Part shown: positions 35,948 through 43,601 of the stretch, piece after piece | Layout of the letters: each line of letters begins with the position of its first letter | Position numbering within the stretch: position 1 is the stretch's first letter | NCBI RefSeq assembly: GCF_002266465.3 | Contig: NZ_CP029427.2 | Coordinates: 3,660,501 to 3,724,500 of the forward strand | Direction: 5' to 3' | From: Bradyrhizobium symbiodeficiens | Lineage (GTDB): Bacteria; Pseudomonadota; Alphaproteobacteria; Rhizobiales; Xanthobacteraceae | DNA length: 64,000 nucleotides | Made by a program: the position numbers and the translations under genes | Notes under the pieces: model-generated | What the model was told of the DNA's origin: nothing | The model's input: only the letters and a program-made list of their open reading frames with translations | Databases searched by the model: none

Positions 35948-36157
35948 TCAGCAGGCCGCATACCAGCCGTCGGGGAACGGCAGGAGGGGCCAGGCGCCCT
36001 CGTTGTCATTGGCGGCCATCGGAGTTCTCCCGGACGTCGCGTCAAAACTCCACGAGCGTGGCACGAACTCCTCCTCCGGCGCGGGCGCAAAATCTTCAAC
36101 GACCATGGCGTCCCGGACGGCATCCAGCAGCAGATTGAATTCGGCTTCGCTTCTCAT
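35948..36157 (-). CDS. Small acidic hypothetical protein
   Basis: This 69-residue cytosolic protein on the minus strand starts MRSEAEFNLLLDAVRDAMVV and ends PFPDGWYAAC. The first half is an amphipathic helix rich in acidic residues. The second half is rich in proline and aromatic residues. A GAGGG ribosome-binding site lies four bases before the ATG at 36157. Codon third positions are GC-rich, as in real genes here. There is no recognised domain, and a role cannot be stated. Confidence 0.5.
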   Translation of the reverse strand: MRSEAEFNLLLDAVRDAMVVEDFAPAPEEEFVPRSWSFDATSGRTPMAANDNEGAWPLLPFPDGWYAAC

Positions 36158-36318
36158 CGCACCCTCGCAGAACGCGGACGGCGCAATGTCGCAAAGCCGG
36201 TTTGTTACCCGGTTGAGCCGATCGTTCGCATTTTAACGATCCGGCGATCGGGCCCCGATTGGTTAGCGATTTCTAAAAATCCCCGCCGAAACTCTAGGTT
36301 CCTCCGCTGCGCAGGCAG

Positions 36319-36334
36319 TGTGAAAGAGATCACA
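36319..36334. promoter_or_regulatory. CRP-type binding site
   Basis: TGTGA-AAGAGA-TCACA is a perfect match to the cAMP receptor protein consensus TGTGA-N6-TCACA. It lies 84 bases upstream of the small secreted Cys-rich gene at 36418 and 162 bases before the start of the minus-strand gene at 36157, so it could serve either. Confidence 0.5.
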
Positions 36335-36417
36335 TCCTCAGCGGTTTATTTCTCTTAACCCATTGGCATACCGGCCAATGCAGGCCGGAGCGAGCAGGGC
36401 GGAACGGGAGACTGGTC

Positions 36418-36678
36418 ATGAAGGCGAGGTTCTTGCGGTTTGCGGGTGTGAAGAGCCGGGCGCGCCGCGCCTCCACGGTCGGGCTGTTCCTGACGCTGTT
36501 TGCCTCCGCCGCCCACGGGCAGGGGACGGCCGAACAGCGCCGGGCCTGCACGCCCGATGTCTACCGGCTCTGCGCCGGCGAGATCCCCAATGTCCGCGCC
36601 ATCACGGCCTGCCTGCGGCGTAACCGCTCAAGCTTGAGCGAGGCTTGCCGCAGCGTGTTCGATCAGGCCGGCGGCTGA
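36418..36678 (+). CDS. Small secreted Cys-rich-repeat protein
   Basis: This 86-residue protein has a basic N terminus (KSRARRAS), a hydrophobic segment (VGLFLTLFASAAHG) and a likely signal-peptidase site after AHG. The mature part, about 50 residues, carries the spacing of the cysteine-rich (GLG1-like) repeat: C in RACTPDVYRLCAGEIP, then TACLRRNRSSLSEACRS. Four cysteines in an oxidising compartment should form two disulfides. The function is unknown. The ATG follows a G-rich stretch, GGAACGGGAG, about seven bases away. Confidence 0.6.
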   Translation: MKARFLRFAGVKSRARRASTVGLFLTLFASAAHGQGTAEQRRACTPDVYRLCAGEIPNVRAITACLRRNRSSLSEACRSVFDQAGG

Positions 36679-36748
36679 CATGGCTGGCTCGGTGGATTTG
36701 TGCGCAGCAAGTGCCTCGCGAGGGCTGGCGAATCCGGCGTAGCCGGCC

Positions 36749-36779
36749 TGTGGATATGCTGCGGACAGGCTGTGGATAT
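36749..36779. repeat. Two DnaA-box-like direct repeats
   Basis: TGTGGATAT occurs at 36749-36757 and again at 36771-36779, exactly 22 bases apart. Each differs from the DnaA box (TTATCCACA on the other strand) only in the outermost base. They lie in the 406-base gap 36679-37084 after the Cys-rich protein. No AT-rich unwinding element is next to them. Confidence 0.35.
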
Positions 36780-36937
36780 CGCGGCGTCGGCGGGCAGATG
36801 CGTCCAGCGCCCGTCTTATCTCGGTCAAGCGGCCTCACTGTGTGAGGCTTTGATCGTGCAGATCTCTCTCAATCGAAACCATTGATTCCCCCCGAATTCG
36901 ACAATTGCGTATCGCGCCAATTCGCGCCCGAGCAGTT

Positions 36938-36959
36938 TTTGGGCAGACGCCTGCCCAAA
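36938..36959. promoter_or_regulatory. Perfect inverted repeat upstream of the binding-protein gene
   Basis: TTTGGGCAG-ACGC-CTGCCCAAA has nine-base arms and lies 125 bases before the ATG at 37085. It is not followed by a U-run, so an operator is more likely than a terminator. A second dyad, CATGGC-CTTT-GCCATG (37049-37064), lies directly before the AAGGAG ribosome-binding site and could mask it in the message. Confidence 0.4.
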
Positions 36960-37084
36960 TCGCAGGCCCCCTCCATCCAATTTTTTGTACGCCCGCGGAC
37001 AAGCTTTCCCGCTGGCTCTCCCCCTAAGCTCGCTTCTGAGATCTGGAACATGGCCTTTGCCATGACAATTCGAAGGAGCGGGAC

Positions 37085-38002
37085 ATGGAGAGACGGGTAT
37101 TGCCCCAGGCGCGGCGGGGAACGGCGCGCGCAACGCCTTTGCGCAAGCTCGCGCTCGGCGCCAGCGTCGTCCTTGGCCTGGTAGCCGCAGCACCGCTGAG
37201 CGCACAGGCCGCGGCGCCCGCCGCCTGTGCCGCGCTCCAGGAGAAATATCCGGACTGGAAGGGCAAGACGCTCGTCAACGCTATCAATCCGCACACGCCG
37301 GGCTATGAGACGATCGATCCGAAGAATCCCAGCAAATATATCGGCTTCGACATCGATCTCGGCGAGGCCATCGGTGAATGCCTCGGCTTCAAGCTGACCT
37401 ACAAGCCGGTGACATTCGCGGCACTGCTGACCACATTGGCCGCGGGCCAGGCCGACATCGTCATCTCCGACATCTATGCCACCAAGGAGCGTGCCAAGGC
37501 GGCCGACTTCATCACCTACTCGAAGGTGTTCGACGGTGTGCTGGTCGCCAAGGGCAATCCGAAGGGCATCAACGGCATCAACATGTCGATGTGCGGCGCG
37601 GCTGCCGCCGAAAACACCGGCTATGTCGAGGTGCCCCTGATCCAGGCCCTGATCCCCGAGTGCAAGAAGGCCGGCAAGGCGGAGCCGACCATCCAGCTCT
37701 ACGACAACAACGCCAACTGCATCCAGGCGATCCTCGCCGGCCGTGCCGACACCTATGTCAACGACGTCAACACCGTCGACAGCGCGGTGAAGGCCTATCC
37801 GGACAAGCTGGAGAAGGCGATCGCGGTGACGATCCCGTATTCCGTCGGCATCGCCGTGCCCAAGGACAAGCCGAAATTCCGCGACGCCGTGCTGGCTGCG
37901 CTGATCGAGGTGCAGAAGGCCGGCACGCATATGGAGCTTCTGAAGAAGCACGGGCTCGACGTGAACAACTTCAAGGAGCCGGACATCCTGACCGCCGATT
38001 GA
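37085..38002 (+). CDS. Periplasmic solute-binding protein, family 3
   Basis: This 305-residue ABC-type binding protein has an N-terminal signal peptide (LRKLALGASVVLGLVAAAPL, cleavage after AQA). The mature part has the family 3 fold markers YIGFDIDLGEAIGECLG, FAALLTTLAAGQADIVISD and TKERAKAADFITY. It has four cysteines near the hinge region, more than usual. Polar amino acids or similar small cations are the typical ligands. The downstream amidases suggest a nitrogen-rich amide-like ligand here, but that is inference. AAGGAG is eight bases before the ATG. A 131-base repeat separates it from the permease gene. Confidence 0.85.
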   Translation: MERRVLPQARRGTARATPLRKLALGASVVLGLVAAAPLSAQAAAPAACAALQEKYPDWKGKTLVNAINPHTPGYETIDPKNPSKYIGFDIDLGEAIGECLGFKLTYKPVTFAALLTTLAAGQADIVISDIYATKERAKAADFITYSKVFDGVLVAKGNPKGINGINMSMCGAAAAENTGYVEVPLIQALIPECKKAGKAEPTIQLYDNNANCIQAILAGRADTYVNDVNTVDSAVKAYPDKLEKAIAVTIPYSVGIAVPKDKPKFRDAVLAALIEVQKAGTHMELLKKHGLDVNNFKEPDILTAD

Positions 38003-38009
38003 GTGCGGC

Positions 38010-38140
38010 TCACCTCTCCCGACGGGGAGAGCTCGGCGCGAAACGCCGGGTGAGGGGGCGCGGCAAACTCGGTGCAAGCGTAACCCTCGCCCGGATCGCA
38101 TCGAACGACGCGATCCGACCTCTCCCTAAGGGAGAGGTGA
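38010..38140. repeat. Dispersed repeat bounded by inverted arms
   Basis: A 131-base element has ends TCACCTCTCCC/GGGAGAGGTGA. Each end also forms a local hairpin (CTCTCCC-GAC-GGGGAGAG near 38015 and CCTCTCCC-TAA-GGGAGAGG at 38119-38137). It looks like an intergenic repeat known from bradyrhizobia. It sits between the binding-protein gene and its permease and could trim or attenuate the message. Confidence 0.6.
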
Positions 38141-38196
38141 TCAGCCCATCCACCGCCTTCGACCAAACCTGATCCCGCTCTCATGACGGCTGGCTG

Positions 38197-39819
38197 ATGT
38201 CGCTGTTCCTCCACTATCTGAGCATGCCGTATCTGCTTGAGGGCATCGAGCTCACCCTCGAGGTGACCGCCCTCGGGCTCGGCGGCGGATTGATCCTCGG
38301 ATTGATCCTTGCCGGCATGCAGCTCTCGCGCTTCTGGCTCCTTGCGGCAATCGCCAGGGCCTACACCGTGATCTTCCGCGGCACGCCCCTGATCCTGCAG
38401 ATGGTGTTCGCCTACGACGCGCTGCCGCATATCGGCATCAAGCTGCCGGCGGTGCTGGCCGCCGGCCTCGCGCTCGCCTGCAACGAGGCGCCGTTCATCG
38501 CGGAGATGCTGCGCGCCGGCGTGCTCGGCGTCGACCGCGGCCAGGTAACGGCGGGGCAGGCGCTCGGCATGACGCCGTCGGTGCTGATGCGCCGGGTGAT
38601 CGCGCCGCAGGCCATCCGCACCATGATCCCGGCCTTCGGCAACGAGGCCGTCAGCGCCCTGAAGAATTCCTCGCTCGCTTCCGTCGTCGCGGTGCAGGAG
38701 CTGACCCTGCGCTCGACGCAGCTGGCGTCCTCGACCTTCGACTTTTTCTCGATCTTCTTCGCCTCAGGCTTGCTGTACCTCGTGCTGACCTTCGCCATCA
38801 GCGTCATCCAGCTTGTGGTCGAATGGTGGCTCGATCTCGACCGCACCACGCGCCGCGAGCGCAAGCTCGCCGATTATCTGCCGTGGCGTCGTGTTGACCT
38901 CACCACCAAGGTCGAATTGGCCGAGACGACCGTCGCCGATCCCGAACCCGTGCAGGCCGAGCCTGCCGAGACACCGCCGCTGGCGTTGACCCGTGAGGAG
39001 CGCACCCGGCGTGCGGCGACGATCGCGCGCAACAACATCGCGGTCGAGACCAAGGACCTCACCAAGAGTTATGGCGCGCAAAAAGTGCTCGGCGGCCTCG
39101 ACCTCACGGTGCGGGTCGGGGAGGTCGTTGCGCTGCTCGGTCCCAGCGGCTCCGGCAAGAGCACGCTGCTTCGCTGCATCAACCATCTTGAAAACTGGGA
39201 CGCCGGCACCGTGCGCGTCGGCGGCCGCCGCCTCGGCTTCGACGATAACGGCAAGCGGCTGTCGCCGCGCGCCATCGCCGATGAGCGCGCCAGCGTCGGC
39301 GTCGGCATGGTGTTCCAGCAGTTCAATCTGTTCGCGCATCTGTCGGCCAAGGAGAACGTCGCCGGCCCCCTGCGCTGGGTGCACGGCATGACCCGCATCG
39401 ATGCCGACCGCCGCGCCACCGAGCTGCTCGACCGCGTCGGTCTCTCGCATCGCGCCGACGCGCTGCCCCGGCATCTCTCGGGCGGCCAGCAGCAGCGTGT
39501 GGCCATCGCCCGCGCGCTCGCTCCGAACCCGAGCGTGCTGCTGCTCGACGAACCGACCTCCGCGCTAGATCCCGAGCTCGTCAACGAAGTGCTGGAGGTA
39601 ATCCGCCGCCTTGCCATCGACGACGGCCTCACGATGATCATCTCGACGCACCAGATCCGCTTCGCCGACGAGGTCGCCGACCGCGTCGCGTTCCTCAGCG
39701 GGGGCGCGATCATCGAGGAGGGGCCGGCGCACGAGGTGCTCTCCAATCCCCGCAATCCGCTGACGGCGCGTTTCCTCAACGTGATGGAAGCCGACAAGAC
39801 GCCGGAGGCGGTGCGATGA
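38197..39819 (+). CDS. Fused amino-acid-type ABC permease and ATPase
   Basis: This 540-residue protein combines both transporter parts. Residues 1-220 are a HisM/GlnP-type permease with about five helices and the coupling loop (EAPFIAEMLRAGVLGVDRGQ, then LGMTPSVLMRRVIAPQA). Residues 221-285 are a charged, proline-rich linker. Residues 286-540 are the ATPase: Walker A GPSGSGKST near 315, signature LSGGQQQR, Walker B VLLLDEP, and switch histidine in ISTHQIRF. One polypeptide would dimerise to give the complete membrane engine used by the binding protein upstream. The ATG at 38197 was chosen because the first helix starts there. Confidence 0.9.
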   Translation: MSLFLHYLSMPYLLEGIELTLEVTALGLGGGLILGLILAGMQLSRFWLLAAIARAYTVIFRGTPLILQMVFAYDALPHIGIKLPAVLAAGLALACNEAPFIAEMLRAGVLGVDRGQVTAGQALGMTPSVLMRRVIAPQAIRTMIPAFGNEAVSALKNSSLASVVAVQELTLRSTQLASSTFDFFSIFFASGLLYLVLTFAISVIQLVVEWWLDLDRTTRRERKLADYLPWRRVDLTTKVELAETTVADPEPVQAEPAETPPLALTREERTRRAATIARNNIAVETKDLTKSYGAQKVLGGLDLTVRVGEVVALLGPSGSGKSTLLRCINHLENWDAGTVRVGGRRLGFDDNGKRLSPRAIADERASVGVGMVFQQFNLFAHLSAKENVAGPLRWVHGMTRIDADRRATELLDRVGLSHRADALPRHLSGGQQQRVAIARALAPNPSVLLLDEPTSALDPELVNEVLEVIRRLAIDDGLTMIISTHQIRFADEVADRVAFLSGGAIIEEGPAHEVLSNPRNPLTARFLNVMEADKTPEAVR

Positions 39820-39881
39820 GCGCCGCCGCCGCAAGATTCACGACTCCCGAACAGGCCAAGTCAGAAGAGTTGAAGTCATGA
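39816..39881 (+). CDS. 21-residue translationally coupled mini-gene
   Basis: An ATG at 39816 overlaps the permease-ATPase stop (ATGA), and the mini-gene's own stop overlaps the amidase ATG (ATGA at 39878). The peptide starts MSAAAARFTTPEQAKSEE and is polar, ending in LKS. With no gap on either side, ribosomes could pass from transporter to amidase by re-initiation twice. The AGAAGAG before the amidase ATG lies within this mini-gene. Too short for domain recognition, it may be a coupling device rather than a functional peptide. Confidence 0.5.
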   Translation: MSAAAARFTTPEQAKSEELKS

Positions 39882-41119
39882 AGCATGTCACGCTGCCGGT
39901 TTCGCCGAAGACCGTTCACTGGGGCTATTTCTCCAAGGCGGTCGCACCGGCCCTGACGCTGCGTTCTGGAGATCGCGCTACGATCGAGACGCTCACGCAT
40001 CATGCGAATGACGATTACGAGCGCATGATCCAGGGCGATCCGGGCGCCGAGAGCGTGTTCCAGTGGACCCGGGAGCACAAGGCGGTGGCGCGCCGCGGCT
40101 CCGGCCCCGTCGAGGGCCCGTTCATCCGCGGCGCAGGCGAGGGGATCGGCGTGCATCTCCTCACCGGTCCGGTCGCAATCGAAGGCGCTGAGCCCGGCGA
40201 TATTCTCGAAGTGCGCATCCTCGACGTCCGGCCCCGGCCGAGCTGCAGTGCCTGCCACGCCGGCCGTTGCTTCGGTTCCAACGTCGCAGCGAACTGGGGC
40301 TTTCACTACCACGACCTCATCGAGGAGCCGAAGCCGCGCGAGGTCGTCACCATTTTCGAGCTCGACACCTCCGGCGAGCCCTACGCGAAGGCCGTCTACA
40401 ATTACGTCTGGACGCCGCAGACCGACCCCGACGGCATCGTGCATCCGACCATCGACTATCCCGGCGTGCGCGTGGACCACGCCACCATCAGGAAGCGCGA
40501 GAACATCCTCTCGAGCGTGAAGGTGCCGGCGCGGTTGCACTTCGGCACCATGGGCCTTGCGCCATCGGAAGCCGATTTCGTCAGCTCGATCCCGCCAAGC
40601 TATACCGGCGGCAACATCGACGACTGGCGCATCGGCAAGGGCGCGCGGATGTTTTATCCGGTCGCCGTCCCAGGCGCGTATTTCTCAGTCGGCGATCCCC
40701 ATGCCGCGCAAGGCGACAGCGAGCTCGGCGGCACCGCGATCGAGACCTCGTTGACCGGCGACTTCGAGTTCATCCTGCACAAGAAGGCCGATCTGGCCGG
40801 CACCAGCCTCGAAGGCCTCGACCACCCCATGCTCGAGACCGATCATGCCTGGTCGTTCTACGGCTTTACCTATCCGAACTATCTCGCCGCGCTCGGCGCA
40901 GATGCGCAAACCGAGATTGCCAATCACGCGAGTCTCGACCGTGCGATGCGCGATGCGTTCAGAAAACTCCGTCGGTTTCTGATGACAGTGCACGGTCTCA
41001 GCGAGGACGAGGCGATCTCGCTGCTGTCGGTCGGCGCCGATTTCGGCGTCACCCAGGTCGTCGACGCCAATTGGGGCGTCCATGGCACGATCCGGAAGAA
41101 CATTTTTCGGTGCGACTAA
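39878..41119 (+). CDS. Acetamidase/formamidase family protein
   Basis: This 413-residue cytosolic hydrolase of the FmdA/AmdA family releases ammonia from formamide, acetamide or related short amides. Family landmarks are VHWGYFSKAVAPALTLRSGD, GDILEVRILDVRP, FGTMGLAPSEADFVSSIPP, GGNIDDWRIGKGA and SVGDPHAAQGDSELGGTAIE. A loop at residues 123-131 (CSACHAGRC) carries three cysteines and a histidine that could bind metal. The homologous loop in the downstream paralogue has lost all three cysteines. The gene is coupled to the transporter through the mini-gene. The true amide substrate is unknown. Confidence 0.87.
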   Translation: MKHVTLPVSPKTVHWGYFSKAVAPALTLRSGDRATIETLTHHANDDYERMIQGDPGAESVFQWTREHKAVARRGSGPVEGPFIRGAGEGIGVHLLTGPVAIEGAEPGDILEVRILDVRPRPSCSACHAGRCFGSNVAANWGFHYHDLIEEPKPREVVTIFELDTSGEPYAKAVYNYVWTPQTDPDGIVHPTIDYPGVRVDHATIRKRENILSSVKVPARLHFGTMGLAPSEADFVSSIPPSYTGGNIDDWRIGKGARMFYPVAVPGAYFSVGDPHAAQGDSELGGTAIETSLTGDFEFILHKKADLAGTSLEGLDHPMLETDHAWSFYGFTYPNYLAALGADAQTEIANHASLDRAMRDAFRKLRRFLMTVHGLSEDEAISLLSVGADFGVTQVVDANWGVHGTIRKNIFRCD

Positions 41120-41208
41120 TGCATTGATGTGTATTCGATATTCGGGATGAAGGCGTGAAGGAGAACCCGCATCTGCGGCCCGTCGCTGCGACCGATGACC
41201 GCGCACGT

Positions 41209-41225
41209 CTGGCACGGAGGTTGCT
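41209..41225 (+). promoter_or_regulatory. Sigma-54 (RpoN) -24/-12 promoter
   Basis: CTGGCACGGAGGTTGCT matches the rhizobial/enteric sigma-54 consensus YTGGCACGRNNNTTGCW at every defined position, with GG and GC ten bases apart. Transcription would begin near 41236, eighteen bases before the ATG at 41254. Its presence argues that the longer GTG start at 41155 is not used from this promoter. Sigma-54 promoters need an enhancer-binding activator such as NtrC. I did not find a clear activator site nearby. Confidence 0.75.
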
Positions 41226-41253
41226 TCGATCGACTGCAATCTGGGTCGATCCG

Positions 41254-43587
41254 ATGAGCTTCCGCCCGTTCACGAGCGAGTCCTACGCGCAAGACGACCG
41301 GCCCGATGCCTGGCGGGACGTGCTGGCTGCGGTCGGCCTGCAACCCGCGGGTGGTCACGGCCTGTTCGACGGACACGCGACCGCCTCGCACCGGCACGCC
41401 GCAGGCGTCGCATTGACGCGCATGGCTGCGGGCGCGCAGAGCGTTGGTCCGCTCTCGCGAGCGAACGAGGACCTGCCCATCGCTCTGATGCCGGTCGAGG
41501 ACGGCATGGTGCTGAAAAGCGCCGGCAGTCATCGTATCGTTCCCGTCGGCCACCTCGTGCTGCTGCCGCGCAGCGGCGATTGGAGCATCGTGTTCCAGCG
41601 CGACATGCGCGCCATCGTGCTGTCGGTGACGTCCGAAGCACTGCACGGGCGCCTTTCGGGCAAGCCGCGGCTCGGCGAGGCCCGGGTCGTGCCGACCACC
41701 GGCTTTGCCGACGTGTTCTCGCGCCTGCTGGACGCGGCCGCGCGCACGCTCGACACGCTGAGTGACGCCGAATGGAATTCGCTCGCGCAGTCGCTCGTCG
41801 ATCTTCTCCTGACGCTCGCGCATCAGCTGGCGGCGTCGACCTCCGATCCCGGATCAAGCGCGGCGCAGTCTGCGCTGCTGCACCGGATCTGCCAGATCAT
41901 CGAGCGTCGCCTCGACGATCCCGATCTGGTGCCGGCCCGCGTGGCGCAAGCCGAGGGCATTTCCGAACGCTATTTGCAGAAACTGTTCGAGACGGTCGGC
42001 GACAATTTCACCCACTACGTTCGCGAGCGGCGGCTTCAGCGCGCCTGGGCCGACCTGTCCAATCCGACCGAGGCGCATCGTTCGATCTCGGAGATCGCCT
42101 ACGCCTACGGCTTTGGCGACTCCGCGCATTTCAGCCGCGCCTTCCGCCATCGCTTCGGCCTGCCGCCGCGCGAGTTTCGCCAGCAGGAGGCGGAGCGCGC
42201 GACGGCACAGCACGGAATCATCGGTCAGCGCGGCTGGCCGCAGGACGCGCTGGCACAGCTCCGCGCGCATCAGACGGGGACGGAGGCGCGCAGCAATGTC
42301 TGCCTCGCCGACTTCGACGAGCCGAGAGCTGAGGGTCGCAAGCACCATCATCTCCCGATCGAAGCCAACCGTGTTCACTGGGGCTATTTCAGCCGCTCGC
42401 TGCAGCCGCAACTCGAGATCGCCTCGGGCGATACCGTCACCATCGAGACGCTGACCCAGCACGCCTCCGACGACCCCGAGTTGATGATCGCGGGCGATGT
42501 CGCCGCTGAAAGCGTGTTCGGCTGGACTAAGGCCAGGAAGAACGTGGATCGCCGCGGCGCGGGTCCGATGGATGCCAGCGTGTTCGGACGCGGCGCTGGC
42601 GAAGGCTTTGGCGTGCACATCTGCACCGGTCCCGTGGCAGTGAAGGACGCCCAGCCCGGCGACGTGCTGGAGGTGCGGATTCTCGACATGGTGCCGCGCG
42701 CGAGCCGTCATCCCAAACATTCAGGCCGCGTGTTCGGCTCCTCCGTCGCAGCTTGGTGGGGATATCACTACAACGAGTTTCTCGCGGGTCCGAAGCCGCG
42801 CGAGGTCGTGACGATCTATGAGATCTTCGACGACATCGACGCGCCGCACGCCCGCGCGCTCTATTCCTACCGCTGGGAACCGCAAACCGATCCGTTCGGG
42901 GTGGTGCACGCGGCCTATGATTATCCCGGAGTTCCCGTGGCGCCCGGCACGGTGAAGCGCCGGCATGCCGTGCTCGATGGGATCAAGATTCCCTTGCGGC
43001 CGCATTTCGGCGTGATCGCGGTGGCCCCGCGCGAGGTGGATTTCATCGACTCCGTGCCACCCTCCTATTTCGGCGGCAATCTCGACAATTGGCGGCTGGG
43101 GAAGGGGGCGACGGTCTATCTTCCGGTTTCGGTTCCCGGCGCGCTGTTGTCGGTCGGCGATCCCCATGCCACCCAGGGCGACGGCGAACTCAGCGGCACC
43201 GCGATCGAATGCTCGATGACCGGCACCTTCGAGGTGATCCTGCACAAGAAGGCCGATCTCGCCGGACAGCCCTTCGCCGATCTGTCTTATCCCCTCATCG
43301 AGACTGCAACCGATTGGGTGCTGACCGGCTTCAGCCATCCGAACTACCTCGCGGAGTTCGGCGCCCAGGGGCAGAGCGAGGTCTACGCGAAGTCGTCGCT
43401 CGATCTCGCCATGAAGGACGCATTCCGGAAGATGCGGCGCTTCCTGATGAACGTCAAAGGCCTCAGCGAGGACGAGGCGATCGCGCTGATGTCGGCCGCC
43501 GTCGATTTCGGCGTCACGCAAGTCGTCGACGGCAATTGGGGCGTGCACGCCATCCTCAGCAAGCGCCTGTTTCAGGACGCACCTTAA
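41254..43587 (+). CDS. AraC-type regulator fused to acetamidase/formamidase
   Basis: This 777-residue two-part protein starts with an AraC-family sensor, residues about 1-200 (MSFRPFTSESYAQDDRPDA, LLPRSGDWSIVFQRDM). The double helix-turn-helix follows in residues 210-310 (VAQAEGISERYLQKLF and SISEIAYAYGFGDSAHFSR). After a 50-residue linker, residues 364-777 form a complete amidase alignable end to end with the gene upstream (VHWGYFSRSLQPQLEIASGD, GGNLDNWRLGKGA, SVGDPHATQGDGELSGTAIE). The cysteine loop of the paralogue is replaced by SRHPKHSGR. The ATG at 41254 lies just downstream of a sigma-54 promoter. A GTG at 41155 is in frame but lies upstream of that promoter. The protein may sense an amide and control its own cluster. 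Confidence 0.87.
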   Translation: MSFRPFTSESYAQDDRPDAWRDVLAAVGLQPAGGHGLFDGHATASHRHAAGVALTRMAAGAQSVGPLSRANEDLPIALMPVEDGMVLKSAGSHRIVPVGHLVLLPRSGDWSIVFQRDMRAIVLSVTSEALHGRLSGKPRLGEARVVPTTGFADVFSRLLDAAARTLDTLSDAEWNSLAQSLVDLLLTLAHQLAASTSDPGSSAAQSALLHRICQIIERRLDDPDLVPARVAQAEGISERYLQKLFETVGDNFTHYVRERRLQRAWADLSNPTEAHRSISEIAYAYGFGDSAHFSRAFRHRFGLPPREFRQQEAERATAQHGIIGQRGWPQDALAQLRAHQTGTEARSNVCLADFDEPRAEGRKHHHLPIEANRVHWGYFSRSLQPQLEIASGDTVTIETLTQHASDDPELMIAGDVAAESVFGWTKARKNVDRRGAGPMDASVFGRGAGEGFGVHICTGPVAVKDAQPGDVLEVRILDMVPRASRHPKHSGRVFGSSVAAWWGYHYNEFLAGPKPREVVTIYEIFDDIDAPHARALYSYRWEPQTDPFGVVHAAYDYPGVPVAPGTVKRRHAVLDGIKIPLRPHFGVIAVAPREVDFIDSVPPSYFGGNLDNWRLGKGATVYLPVSVPGALLSVGDPHATQGDGELSGTAIECSMTGTFEVILHKKADLAGQPFADLSYPLIETATDWVLTGFSHPNYLAEFGAQGQSEVYAKSSLDLAMKDAFRKMRRFLMNVKGLSEDEAIALMSAAVDFGVTQVVDGNWGVHAILSKRLFQDAP

Positions 43588-43601
43588 CAAGGACATTTTT
43601 G

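Noticed and set aside
36869..38101. Minus-strand 410-codon frame opposite the binding-protein gene
   Set aside because: It is low-complexity and overlaps a gene with a clear signal peptide and fold motifs.
40244..40258. CSACH in the stand-alone amidase as a c-type haem site
   Set aside because: The protein has no signal peptide and belongs to a cytosolic hydrolase family, so haem attachment would not occur.
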